From an uncultured Candidatus Poseidoniales archaeon (lineage in GTDB: Archaea > Thermoplasmatota > Poseidoniia > Poseidoniales > Thalassarchaeaceae), in assembly GCA_905182515.1 (NCBI GenBank), contig CAJJBW010000001.1, positions 210,275-274,274 of the forward strand: a stretch of 64,000 nucleotides of DNA. Direction: 5' to 3'. Position numbers and translations under genes: made by a program. Under the pieces are notes generated by a model, which was not told the origin of the DNA, did no database searches, and was given only the letters and a program-made list of their open reading frames with translations. Numbering within the stretch: the stretch's first letter is position 1; each line of letters opens with the position of its first letter. Shown here one piece after another: positions 30,506 to 39,603 of this stretch.

Positions 30506-30954
30506 ATAATAATGATAATAAAAGAAATTTCTTAATTACTGGAGTATTAATGATAGTAATAATATCCATAATTACAAGCATATTATTCTCATTAGAAAGT
30601 GGCGATGGAGACACAGATTTAGTTGCAAATAATTTTATTCTCATACTAACTTTAATGCTTCTCGTATCAATTTTAATGCTATTTCTCAGCATTATTTTCC
30701 AATGGGGCCCATTCAAAGACGATAAAATACGACTATCTAAGGAAGATGGCCCGATATTACTACTTCTCATTGCCATGTTCTTTATCGGATTTCTAATTCA
30801 ACCATCATTATATTTGCCAAAAGCCTCTCCAAATTTAGATGTCTTAGGCTTAATCTTTCTAATGATACCAATATTAATTATTATTTTTATGTTGTCAAAC
30901 TATCAAAAGGCCATCAAAAACAAACACTTAACAATTATTTCTGAAGAAGAATAG
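30502..30954 (+). CDS. Hypothetical membrane protein in operon with the wHTH regulator
   Basis: Start overlaps upstream stop; four TM segments. Confidence 0.6.
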   Translation: MNNNDNKRNFLITGVLMIVIISIITSILFSLESGDGDTDLVANNFILILTLMLLVSILMLFLSIIFQWGPFKDDKIRLSKEDGPILLLLIAMFFIGFLIQPSLYLPKASPNLDVLGLIFLMIPILIIIFMLSNYQKAIKNKHLTIISEEE

Positions 30955-30990
30955 TAATTACAAAAATAATGTTAAAAATTAAATGTTCCA

Positions 30991-31467
30991 CTAAGAGTAA
31001 ACAACATAGTGTCCTTTTTCTAGAGTGGTATAGTCTGTTACTGACAAAATTTTTCCCTCTAATGCAGATTCAGCTATGTCTCGCATCGCCTTACTTATCC
31101 AATTAATATTATCAAATTCTGAGTTCTTGAACCAACCATAATCAGAAATTTCATCTTGATCAATTCTTATCTCAGTGTCTTCAGTGGTGACTGAATAAGC
31201 AATAAATATTCCAGGTATATCTTTGTATATTCTTTCCCTAACTGCAATCAATCCTACTACTTTACCTGTAATTCCACATTCTTCATTTAATTCTCGAAGA
31301 ACAGCAGTTGCAGGGGCTTCATATTTATCCACTGCCCCTTTGGGCATTCCCCACAGATCAAGTGTTGTTCCACGCGCTTCTTTTACGAGTAGTATTCTCC
31401 TATCTTGGACTATACATGCAGCCACTCCCAAATCTATGTTAACTGCCTTCATATTCGTAACAAACAA
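30991..31467 (-). CDS. NUDIX hydrolase
   Basis: Nudix box GAVDKYEAPATAVLRELNEECGI. Confidence 0.93.
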   Translation of the reverse strand: MFVTNMKAVNIDLGVAACIVQDRRILLVKEARGTTLDLWGMPKGAVDKYEAPATAVLRELNEECGITGKVVGLIAVRERIYKDIPGIFIAYSVTTEDTEIRIDQDEISDYGWFKNSEFDNINWISKAMRDIAESALEGKILSVTDYTTLEKGHYVVYS

Positions 31468-31528
31468 TAGTTACTTATGAACTCATATTATTGATGTTTT
31501 AATACTCAATGCCTATTTGTGATGTTCT

Positions 31529-32308
31529 ATGCGAATGGATAAGGGCGTATCTGTGACGAAAGGAAAGTATGGCAAAAGTAACGCTATAGATTTATCTGAT
31601 TGGGGGAGGCCATTTGCAAGGATAATTGCTAAAAAAATCGAGAAAACACCTATATCAGTTATACAAGTAACAAACCTCCATTTGTTACTGTCTCTTTTTT
31701 GTGCTTGGTTAATAATAGAGGGTTATACTATTGAGAGTTGCTTTTTGTTAGTGGTGAAGGGAGTTATAGATGCAGTAGATGGCGAATTAGCACGCCTTCG
31801 TGAAAGGCCGTCACACGTGGGAAGATATTGGGATACGGTTGCTGACACTATTGGATTGATAGTAGTAATGTATTCATTCGGAATTCTTTTAAATTGGGAA
31901 ATTAGATTAACTTTTACAATGATTTTAGCTACATTATTTCAATATTCATTATTCAATCATTTTTCAATTATGATGAGAATACTAGGTTCCGGAGATAATA
32001 CTAGTAGAATTGATGAACGCGTCCGTCCAACCGCCCAACCGTGGGAGAGTCAAAAAAATGTTAATTTTTTACATTTTATATATATATTATTTTTTAGTTG
32101 GCAAGATAGTATAATTTCAAAGTTAACAGGAAAAGGATCAGAAAAATTAGTGTTCGAGTTAACAGTTTCTTCTATACTTGGATATGGCATGCAATCATTA
32201 TTTATCTTTTTACTTGCAATGGTAAATCAACTCAACCACCTTCCTAGTTTAGTTATTGGAGTAAATGTATTTTTAATGGCCTTAATTATATTACGAAGTA
32301 GATTATGA
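31529..32308 (+). CDS. CDP-alcohol phosphatidyltransferase family protein
   Basis: DAVDGELARLRERPSHVGRYWDTVAD matches DGx2ARx8-9Gx3Dx3D. Confidence 0.9.
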   Translation: MRMDKGVSVTKGKYGKSNAIDLSDWGRPFARIIAKKIEKTPISVIQVTNLHLLLSLFCAWLIIEGYTIESCFLLVVKGVIDAVDGELARLRERPSHVGRYWDTVADTIGLIVVMYSFGILLNWEIRLTFTMILATLFQYSLFNHFSIMMRILGSGDNTSRIDERVRPTAQPWESQKNVNFLHFIYILFFSWQDSIISKLTGKGSEKLVFELTVSSILGYGMQSLFIFLLAMVNQLNHLPSLVIGVNVFLMALIILRSRL

Positions 32309-32333
32309 AAGTGAATACTAAGTATGTAGACAT

Positions 32334-33116
32334 ATGGGAGTTAACATGGATACCGGACTCAACAATGCTGTAGTTTTAGTTACTGGAGGAGCAGGAGGAA
32401 TAGGACAAGCCATCTGCAAAAAATTTGCACTAGAAGGGGCATCAGTGATAGTGCATTATCATAATTCTTCTGAAGAAGCCATATCCTTGGCAGAAGGTAT
32501 AGGAGGCATTGCAATCAAGGCAGACCTCCGAAATCCCGATGAAGCATTTGTAATGTTTGATGAAATAGTGGCAAAATATAGTAAAATCGATGTTTGTATT
32601 GCTAATGCAGGATATTATCCGCCGGACCCAAAACCTCTCTGGGAGATTAATCCTGAGAGATGGAATAATACTATAGCATCTAATCTTAGTGTTACATACA
32701 ATACCTCAAGAGCGTTTCTTAAAAATATTGAAATCACAAAACGGGGTTCTCTTGTACTCGTTGGCTCAACTGCAGGAATCCACGGAGAATCCGGCCATTC
32801 AGACTATGCGGCAGCAAAGGGTGCCATAACTTCGGGATTACTGCTATCTTTGAAAAATGATGTAGCAAGAATTGGAGGCGTTAGGGTTAACGCAGTTGCC
32901 CCCGGTTGGACATTAACTCCCAAAAAATTAGAACAAGGTATTGATAAAAATACAATTGATATAGCCACTGCAACAATGGCTCTAAAGAAGTTAGCAACCC
33001 CCGAAGATATAGCTAATATTGTGATATCTTTGTCTTCTGATCTAATTTCAGGCCATATAACTGGCCAAGTAATAGAGGTCGCCGGTGGAATGGAAGGTAG
33101 ACTTATTTACTCTTGA
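32334..33116 (+). CDS. Short-chain dehydrogenase/reductase (FabG-like)
   Basis: VTGGAGGIGQAICKKF, ANAGYYPPD, GSTAGI...DYAAAKGA. Confidence 0.95.
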   Translation: MGVNMDTGLNNAVVLVTGGAGGIGQAICKKFALEGASVIVHYHNSSEEAISLAEGIGGIAIKADLRNPDEAFVMFDEIVAKYSKIDVCIANAGYYPPDPKPLWEINPERWNNTIASNLSVTYNTSRAFLKNIEITKRGSLVLVGSTAGIHGESGHSDYAAAKGAITSGLLLSLKNDVARIGGVRVNAVAPGWTLTPKKLEQGIDKNTIDIATATMALKKLATPEDIANIVISLSSDLISGHITGQVIEVAGGMEGRLIYS

Positions 33117-33287
33117 GCTAACATATTGTTTTTATTATCAAAATTAATATAGAAAGATTTAGAATGGTCGTTGAGTAAACAAGTTCATCCCGTATTCTCT
33201 TTCGAATCTTGGAAAAAGTATCCAAATCACCATGTTTACTTCATTTTATACATAGATTTCAAACACATGATAAATTACGAAGGTGAC

Positions 33288-33701
33288 ATGGTTTTCACAT
33301 CATCTAGAAGAATTGATTTCCCAATGGTCGATATTGCAGGAATTGTATATTACCCTAGATTTTGGGATCTAGCTCATCGTTTTTACGAAGAATCTTGGGA
33401 ATATACTTGTGGTATGCATTACAACCTTGTGCTTCAAAAGCACCGAATTGGATTCCCATTGGTCCATAGTGAAGCTAATTTTCTACACCCTTTAAAATAT
33501 GGTGATACGGCATTTTGCAAGATATCTGTTTCAAAAATAGGCAATACGTCAATCACTTGGTTGTATGAAATTTCAAATCAAGATGATAAATTATGTTGGA
33601 CTGCAAATCAAACAACCGTTTGCACAAATATGGATAATATTACTGAAAAAATCAATGTACCCAAATGGATGAGAGAAGGATTAGTAAAAATCACATCATA
33701 A
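33288..33701 (+). CDS. Acyl-CoA thioesterase (hotdog, 4-hydroxybenzoyl-CoA thioesterase-like)
   Basis: RRIDFPMVDIAGIVYYPRFWDLAHRFYEE; internal Met start preferred over 33171. Confidence 0.87.
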   Translation: MVFTSSRRIDFPMVDIAGIVYYPRFWDLAHRFYEESWEYTCGMHYNLVLQKHRIGFPLVHSEANFLHPLKYGDTAFCKISVSKIGNTSITWLYEISNQDDKLCWTANQTTVCTNMDNITEKINVPKWMREGLVKITS

Positions 33702-33715
33702 TTTGCATAATTTCT

Positions 33716-34111
33716 TTAGACGCGTGGCCATTTTTTTGATAATGCCTGACGTAAATCATCATTCATGCGAGCATCCCACCAATTTGCATCACGCCAAATG
33801 GCATATCTCCCTCGAATCCCTCTTAGATCTGCACGATCTAATTTAGTTCCTTGAAAATTTGATAAATTCATTTTTGCCTTTAAAAAGATTGCATCACGCA
33901 TATCTGCATTATCAAATGATGCCTTCATTAAATTAGCATCTTTAAAAGATGCCTTTCTCAAATCTGCCCCGGATAAATTGGCACCTTCTAGGTCAGAACC
34001 GTCAAAAACTGACCTACGTAAATCGGCACCAGATAGATCAATCCCTCGTAAATCCTTTCCTATGTGCGAACTAAAAGCCCAATCCTTACTTTTATTTTCT
34101 ATATTAATCAC
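33716..34111 (-). CDS. Pentapeptide-repeat protein
   Basis: IDLSGADLRRSVFDGSDLEGANLSGADLRKASFKDANLMKASF. Confidence 0.92.
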   Translation of the reverse strand: MINIENKSKDWAFSSHIGKDLRGIDLSGADLRRSVFDGSDLEGANLSGADLRKASFKDANLMKASFDNADMRDAIFLKAKMNLSNFQGTKLDRADLRGIRGRYAIWRDANWWDARMNDDLRQALSKKWPRV

Positions 34112-34256
34112 CGGCCATAAGTTTTATTGTGCCCTGTTTTAGTCTCAATTCCTACCATAAGTCATCATTACATAAAGGTATTATATCCAATTTATATTTA
34201 TTTTATCATTTTCATCAATACATGAAATTAAAATTAGTGAACCCTGAGGCCGCATC

Positions 34257-35018
34257 ATGGATGATGGGGCCAGCGTTGGATATCCTTTAGTTTTGCACTC
34301 AGAAGCAGACCCTTCAAAGTTAGGGGGAGTAGCAATTTGTGGTTTTTCTACAGTTGGCTCTGTTGGTGTAATCGCCACATCCCATTTAATACAATCATTT
34401 GCGCTTAAGCCCATGGGGACTGTAATGCATCCAAAATTCCCTGCAATTGCATTGATTCATGATTCAGTCCCAAAACATCCTGTAAGGGTATATCAGGGGG
34501 AAAAAATTGGAGTTTTTACTGCTGAAATCCAATTTCCAAATGAAAATGATGTTTATTTTGGCCAAACAGTTTTGGAGTGGTTTACAAAAGGCGGCTTTGA
34601 AAAATTAATAGTGATAGATGGTGTGGTCAGCAATGACTTAGGTATCAAAGAAGAAAGCGATCTTTGGGGAGTCGCATCTACTAATTCTGGACGAAAAGAC
34701 TTAGATATTTCAAATATACAAAGAATTCAGCAAGGGATAGTTTCTGGAATAGCAGGGTACTTAATTGCTGAAGGAGAAAGACAGGGATTGGATGTTACGG
34801 CATTACTTTCTGAGTGTAATCCAATGTATCCTGATGCAAGAGCAGCATTGGTTGCGATAGAAGGATTGAGCGAATTATTGGATATGGAGATACCTGTAAA
34901 TACACTTCTTGAAGATGCGCGTAATATTGAGCAAAAAGTCCGTGAAGCATTCGAAAGAGCACAGTCAATCGCATTACCAGCCCCAGATTCAGATGATGAA
35001 GATGTCTCAATGTACTAA
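34257..35018 (+). CDS. PAC2-family protein (second copy)
   Basis: GVAICGFSTVGSVGVIATSHLIQSFALKPMGTVMHPKFPAIALIHDSVPKHPVRVYQG parallels 24088..24894. Confidence 0.87.
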   Translation: MDDGASVGYPLVLHSEADPSKLGGVAICGFSTVGSVGVIATSHLIQSFALKPMGTVMHPKFPAIALIHDSVPKHPVRVYQGEKIGVFTAEIQFPNENDVYFGQTVLEWFTKGGFEKLIVIDGVVSNDLGIKEESDLWGVASTNSGRKDLDISNIQRIQQGIVSGIAGYLIAEGERQGLDVTALLSECNPMYPDARAALVAIEGLSELLDMEIPVNTLLEDARNIEQKVREAFERAQSIALPAPDSDDEDVSMY

Positions 35019-35591
35019 CTAATAGAATGGATTTGTCCCAGCAGTATGATCAGTAATATCAACAACTTCTAGAATACCTGGAACTTTGTCCTTTATCATA
35101 ACTTCAACTCCCTGTTTTAAGGTCACATCTACCATTCCACATCCCTGACATCCGCCTCCAAAAGAAATTATAGCTTTACCTTCATCTACTCCTACAAGAT
35201 TAACATGGCCACCATGTGATGCTACTGCAGGATTAACTTCTTCAGCTATTATTTCAGCAACAGCTTTTGATAAATCATCTACCCACAATGGATTTGGATT
35301 ATCAAAACTAAATCCGCCTCCCATGAGGGTTTCTTTGTAATCTATAGTCGTACCTTCCAGATAGATTTTACTTTTTACTGCTACTAATACCGCCATTCCA
35401 TCAATCTCAAGTTCAATGTCATTTTCTTTACATTCTTCTCTGTTTACCAATTGTAAATCATATTGAAACCCTTTCGGCCCTCTACCTACAATTTCTATTC
35501 TAAGAACCAATTCCTCAGAATCATCAGCATTAACTGCAAATTGATCAAGCATCTCACGGGCTTTGGGGCTAATTATCAGCATCTCTCTCAC
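35019..35591 (-). CDS. NfuA-like Fe-S biogenesis protein (HesB-like plus NifU C-terminal domain)
   Basis: VNPAVASHGGHVNLVGVDEGKAIISFGGGCQGCGMVDVTLKQGVE (CxxC). Confidence 0.92.
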   Translation of the reverse strand: MREMLIISPKAREMLDQFAVNADDSEELVLRIEIVGRGPKGFQYDLQLVNREECKENDIELEIDGMAVLVAVKSKIYLEGTTIDYKETLMGGGFSFDNPNPLWVDDLSKAVAEIIAEEVNPAVASHGGHVNLVGVDEGKAIISFGGGCQGCGMVDVTLKQGVEVMIKDKVPGILEVVDITDHTAGTNPFY

Positions 35592-35637
35592 ACTATCGTA
35601 TTATGTAGTCTCTATTCAACTTGTCCAATAAATGCAT

Positions 35638-35865
35638 TTAATTAGGGAGGTTACGTTCTCTTACAATTCCCCATTCTAAATTAGCCCATCCTCTCTCATG
35701 TAAATAATATAGAATAACTTTAGTTAAAATTTCAATTCCTCCGATGGCAAAACCAGCTTGCCAACTACCCGTAATTAGACGTGCAATGACTATTGTATCA
35801 GTCGTAGCAAGCATTCTCCAAGACATTGTTTTTGCAAAACTCCTTTTCCGGGTTGCATGATCCAT
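35638..35865 (-). CDS. DUF2061 membrane protein
   Basis: RKRSFAKTMSWRMLATTDTIVIARLITGSWQAGFAIGGIEILTKVILYYLHER. Confidence 0.85.
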   Translation of the reverse strand: MDHATRKRSFAKTMSWRMLATTDTIVIARLITGSWQAGFAIGGIEILTKVILYYLHERGWANLEWGIVRERNLPN

Positions 35866-35961
35866 GTATTCTCCAAATCTTAATTTAACTTTACCCTTTC
35901 GTAGTTGATATTATTGCTTATTGACATAATCCTCATGACCCCCTGCTTTATGCGTAGTCAT

Positions 35962-36960
35962 ATGCTGACTGACAAACATGGTCGTAAATTACAAGATTTA
36001 CGAATATCAGTTACCGACAGATGTAATTTTAGATGTAGATATTGCATGCCTAGGGAAAAATTTGGTGCTGAACATGCATTCATGCCCCGCCGGGCTTTCC
36101 TATCTTTTGAGGAAATAGAAAAAGTAGTAGTAGCATGTAAAGAATTAGGATTAGAAAAGGTAAGAATAACCGGAGGAGAACCTCTTCTTCGCCCAAACCT
36201 TCCTGAATTAATTAAGCGACTTTCAGTGTTAGATTTGGATATAGCATTAACAACTAATGGTTCTTTGTTACGCAATCACGCTAAAGGATTAGCTGAAGCT
36301 GGACTTAATAGAGTAACAGTTAGTTTAGATGCCATAGATCAAGATATTCATTCCAAAATGACAGATAGTAAAACATCAGTGGAATCTATATTGGATGGAA
36401 TTGATGCTGCAATTGAGTTCGGCCTGACTCCTGTTAAAGTGAATTGCGTGGTACAGAAGGGAATAAATGAAACACAAGTAAAAAAACTAGTAGAACACTT
36501 CCGTGGCACTGAAGTAATCGTTCGATTTATTGAATACATGGATGTTGGCCGTACTAATGGTTGGATGCTAGGACAAGTTATTCCTTCTGCAGATTTATTA
36601 AAACATCTTCAAAAAGATTTTAATTTAATTCCTATCAATCCAATAGCCACAAGTGATGTTGCAAAACGTTGGATACATTCTGATGGTACTGGTGAAATAG
36701 GCGTTATTTCATCCGTTTCTGCACCTTTTTGTGGGGATTGTGTAAGAGCTAGACTTTCAGCTAATGGGCATTTACATACTTGTTTATTTGCTTCGGGTGG
36801 CCACGATTTAAGGGCAATAATTCATAACTCTGAAGATATAGAAACTCTAATTAGTGCAATAAAGGCTATTTGGTCCCGTAGAGATGACAAATATAGCGAA
36901 CTAAGGTCTTCTGAAAATTCTGCACTTCCTAGAATAGAGATGTCTTATATCGGCGGATGA
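35962..36960 (+). CDS. moaA: GTP 3',8-cyclase MoaA
   Basis: Radical SAM CNFRCRYC, ITGGEPLLR, C-terminal CGDCVRARLSANGHLHTCLF. Confidence 0.96.
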   Translation: MLTDKHGRKLQDLRISVTDRCNFRCRYCMPREKFGAEHAFMPRRAFLSFEEIEKVVVACKELGLEKVRITGGEPLLRPNLPELIKRLSVLDLDIALTTNGSLLRNHAKGLAEAGLNRVTVSLDAIDQDIHSKMTDSKTSVESILDGIDAAIEFGLTPVKVNCVVQKGINETQVKKLVEHFRGTEVIVRFIEYMDVGRTNGWMLGQVIPSADLLKHLQKDFNLIPINPIATSDVAKRWIHSDGTGEIGVISSVSAPFCGDCVRARLSANGHLHTCLFASGGHDLRAIIHNSEDIETLISAIKAIWSRRDDKYSELRSSENSALPRIEMSYIGG

Positions 36961-38279
36961 ATTTCCAACGATAATTTTACGATAACATCCCAAGGAGCAT
37001 CTGTTCTAATTGACGGCTTCTTTCCATAATTAGCCAAACTGGCTTGATGGCCTGTTTGTCTTAATACTTCTACAAGTTTCTTCGGACTCGGGGGTGATCC
37101 AATTTCTAACCAACTAGATAGCTGATCTACAAGAATATGATGAGATGTCTCAATTCCATTTGCCTCATCAGATATATTCTTCACACTTTTCAGGATTCTT
37201 CTTCTCTCATATTCAAATTCTTTTTCTGACCATCCCAGCTGATCAATTTCATCCGGATTAGGTGCACATAATGTTGCAGCACGGTCTTCCGTCATGAAAG
37301 CCAAAACTTCTTTTTTACCCATGTTTCCAATCCATAATGGGCCAGATATTCTTTTGTCATCTCTTTTCAATGAATACGATAAAGGAAGAAAACAATCCAT
37401 TGGTAAAATCTCTAATGATGTTTCTGGTTGTAAACCATAATCAATAGATTCTCTAACTTCTTCTAGTGTAGGTGAATTGATCCTCCATCCAATCTGTTCT
37501 TCAATTTTATTTGCATTTTCAATACTTCTAATTACTCTAACAGAAACTCTTAGGTGATGTGAGTCCCAAACTGACATCAATGGTTCAATTGATCTTTCAT
37601 GTCTAGCAGCAGACCTTCCTACAGTAGCCAAAAGTACTCTAAGCGCCGAATCATGGGCCAAACCATCATTCCTCACTCTTGCACCGTAACGTCTTAGAAG
37701 TGCATTTTTGGAAGATCCTGTTAATGCGGCAGTATCGGTAGCACTTACTTCTAAAATCCCCTTGCGTGCAATTGACTGAATGGCAGTATCAATAAAAGGA
37801 ACTGGTGATCCATATGGATCTATATCTACCCAATGCCAACCCTGACTCAATATTGCAGAGCGTAAGTCACCGTTCACAGCCCTCAATTCACCTTGATTAT
37901 GATTAGGAGGATACTCCTCGTGATTTTTTAATGCCCATTCGAGAGCAACTGGATCCATATCGATCATAGTTGCCCTTATTCTTTTAGCAGATTCTGATGG
38001 CAACTCATTCAACCATCTTCTGGCGCGCAGTCCAGACGCAGAAAGTCCGTCAACAGCATATATGACTCCATTTCCTAACAAATTATTCTCTATTGCATAT
38101 TGCATCAATAGTACACTTCTGGTTCTACTCCTACTCATGGCTGGATTGTAGAATACAAAAGAATCATTCTTTATTGCAGGTCCTACACTATCTTTATTAG
38201 GAACAACTCCCAACTTCATTAGCGTTTTACCTTCTCTGTGTACAAACTCATCTATATGACCAGAGGCATGTACTCCCAT
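36945..38279 (-). CDS. trm1: tRNA (guanine26-N2)-dimethyltransferase Trm1
   Basis: VFYNPAMSRSRTRSVLL, DGLSASGLRARRW, VDIDPYGSPVPFIDTA, SATDTAALTG. Confidence 0.95.
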   Translation of the reverse strand: MGVHASGHIDEFVHREGKTLMKLGVVPNKDSVGPAIKNDSFVFYNPAMSRSRTRSVLLMQYAIENNLLGNGVIYAVDGLSASGLRARRWLNELPSESAKRIRATMIDMDPVALEWALKNHEEYPPNHNQGELRAVNGDLRSAILSQGWHWVDIDPYGSPVPFIDTAIQSIARKGILEVSATDTAALTGSSKNALLRRYGARVRNDGLAHDSALRVLLATVGRSAARHERSIEPLMSVWDSHHLRVSVRVIRSIENANKIEEQIGWRINSPTLEEVRESIDYGLQPETSLEILPMDCFLPLSYSLKRDDKRISGPLWIGNMGKKEVLAFMTEDRAATLCAPNPDEIDQLGWSEKEFEYERRRILKSVKNISDEANGIETSHHILVDQLSSWLEIGSPPSPKKLVEVLRQTGHQASLANYGKKPSIRTDAPWDVIVKLSLEIHPPI

Positions 38280-38326
38280 ACTCCTCGGAGTTACTACTTA
38301 CACAAGATTATGACGATTGAAATAAC

Positions 38327-39484
38327 TTAATAATGTTCGAAATTTACAGTTGGGTCAACATGAGTTACTTTTCTCCCCTGATTAGTTACGACGCCTATAA
38401 TTTTACAACCAAGCAATTTTTTGTTTAACCACTTAACAATATCTACAGCTCTATCAGAGGATACAGCAATCACCATACCCATGCCCATATTGAAGGTTCT
38501 ATACATTTCTCGACTATCTACGGAACCTACTTCTTCAATCCAACTAAATTCCGGGGGTATGGGCATAGGATCAGTTATATCCCATCCTAATGAATCATGC
38601 AATCTAAGTAAATTTGACAAACCCCCTCCTGTTATATGCGCTAATGCTTTTAAATCAGAAGAATTACAAGGGCCAATTCCACCTCTGCAGGATAATATAA
38701 GGTCAATAACTGGATCAACATAAATTCTCGTAGGATTAAGTAAAACTTCTCCAATGGTTATTTCTCCAGTTGAATTAGGAAACCTTTCAACTTCTCTACC
38801 TAAATGGTTCGTTTCAAATGGGGCATTATCATCAAGTGCCAACCCTGACCTTTCCAAAACTGCCCTTACTAAGCTGAACCCATTTGAATGAATTCCACTA
38901 CTTGGTAAACCGATTAAAATATCTCCGACATCCAAACTCTCTCCTGTTATCGCGTGTCCCTTTGGAAACCAACCCAATGCTGTTCCAGACATATCTAATT
39001 CATTTACGATACCTGGCAATGTTGCGGTTTCACCTCCTGCTAGTGTTATTCTAGATCTTTTACACGCTTCAGACAATGAGGCACCTAAAATGGCATGAAC
39101 ATCCGGATCAGTCTTCGGAACTGCAATATAATCCACAAATGCAAGTGGTTCTGCACCAACACAGAGTAAATCATTAACATTCATTGCCACACAGTCTATG
39201 CCAACTCCCTCCCATCTTTTAAGCTCATTAGCCAATTGAAGTTTCGAACCAACCCCATCGGTTGCAAGGGCTAACCTAGAATCGCCAAATTCTATAATTC
39301 CCCCAAATCCACCAGGTAAATCTACAGGAGCACCTTTTTGACCAGTTTTCCTGGGTGATTTACTTAATGCAGAAATTAAACTAGAAACAGCCAAACTTTC
39401 TGCATCTATGTCAACTCCGGTTGACGCATAATCCATTGGCTCGGACTTTTCCATGCTCCTTCCGAGTAACTGATATCCTATCAT
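38327..39484 (-). CDS. purM: Phosphoribosylformylglycinamidine cyclo-ligase
   Basis: LALATDGVGSKLQLANEL, GIDCVAMNVNDLLCVGAEPLAFVDYIA, GIHSNGFSLVR, HITGGGLSNLLRL. Confidence 0.96.
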   Translation of the reverse strand: MIGYQLLGRSMEKSEPMDYASTGVDIDAESLAVSSLISALSKSPRKTGQKGAPVDLPGGFGGIIEFGDSRLALATDGVGSKLQLANELKRWEGVGIDCVAMNVNDLLCVGAEPLAFVDYIAVPKTDPDVHAILGASLSEACKRSRITLAGGETATLPGIVNELDMSGTALGWFPKGHAITGESLDVGDILIGLPSSGIHSNGFSLVRAVLERSGLALDDNAPFETNHLGREVERFPNSTGEITIGEVLLNPTRIYVDPVIDLILSCRGGIGPCNSSDLKALAHITGGGLSNLLRLHDSLGWDITDPMPIPPEFSWIEEVGSVDSREMYRTFNMGMGMVIAVSSDRAVDIVKWLNKKLLGCKIIGVVTNQGRKVTHVDPTVNFEHY

Positions 39485-39603
39485 ACTCGCGGAACATTTA
39501 ATAAAAAAATCTATTATAATTATATTTATCTATATAAACCAATCAGATAATAGAGTCTATAAGTGTTACACATTGTCGGCCAGCCACGGACTGTGTTTAC
39601 ACA

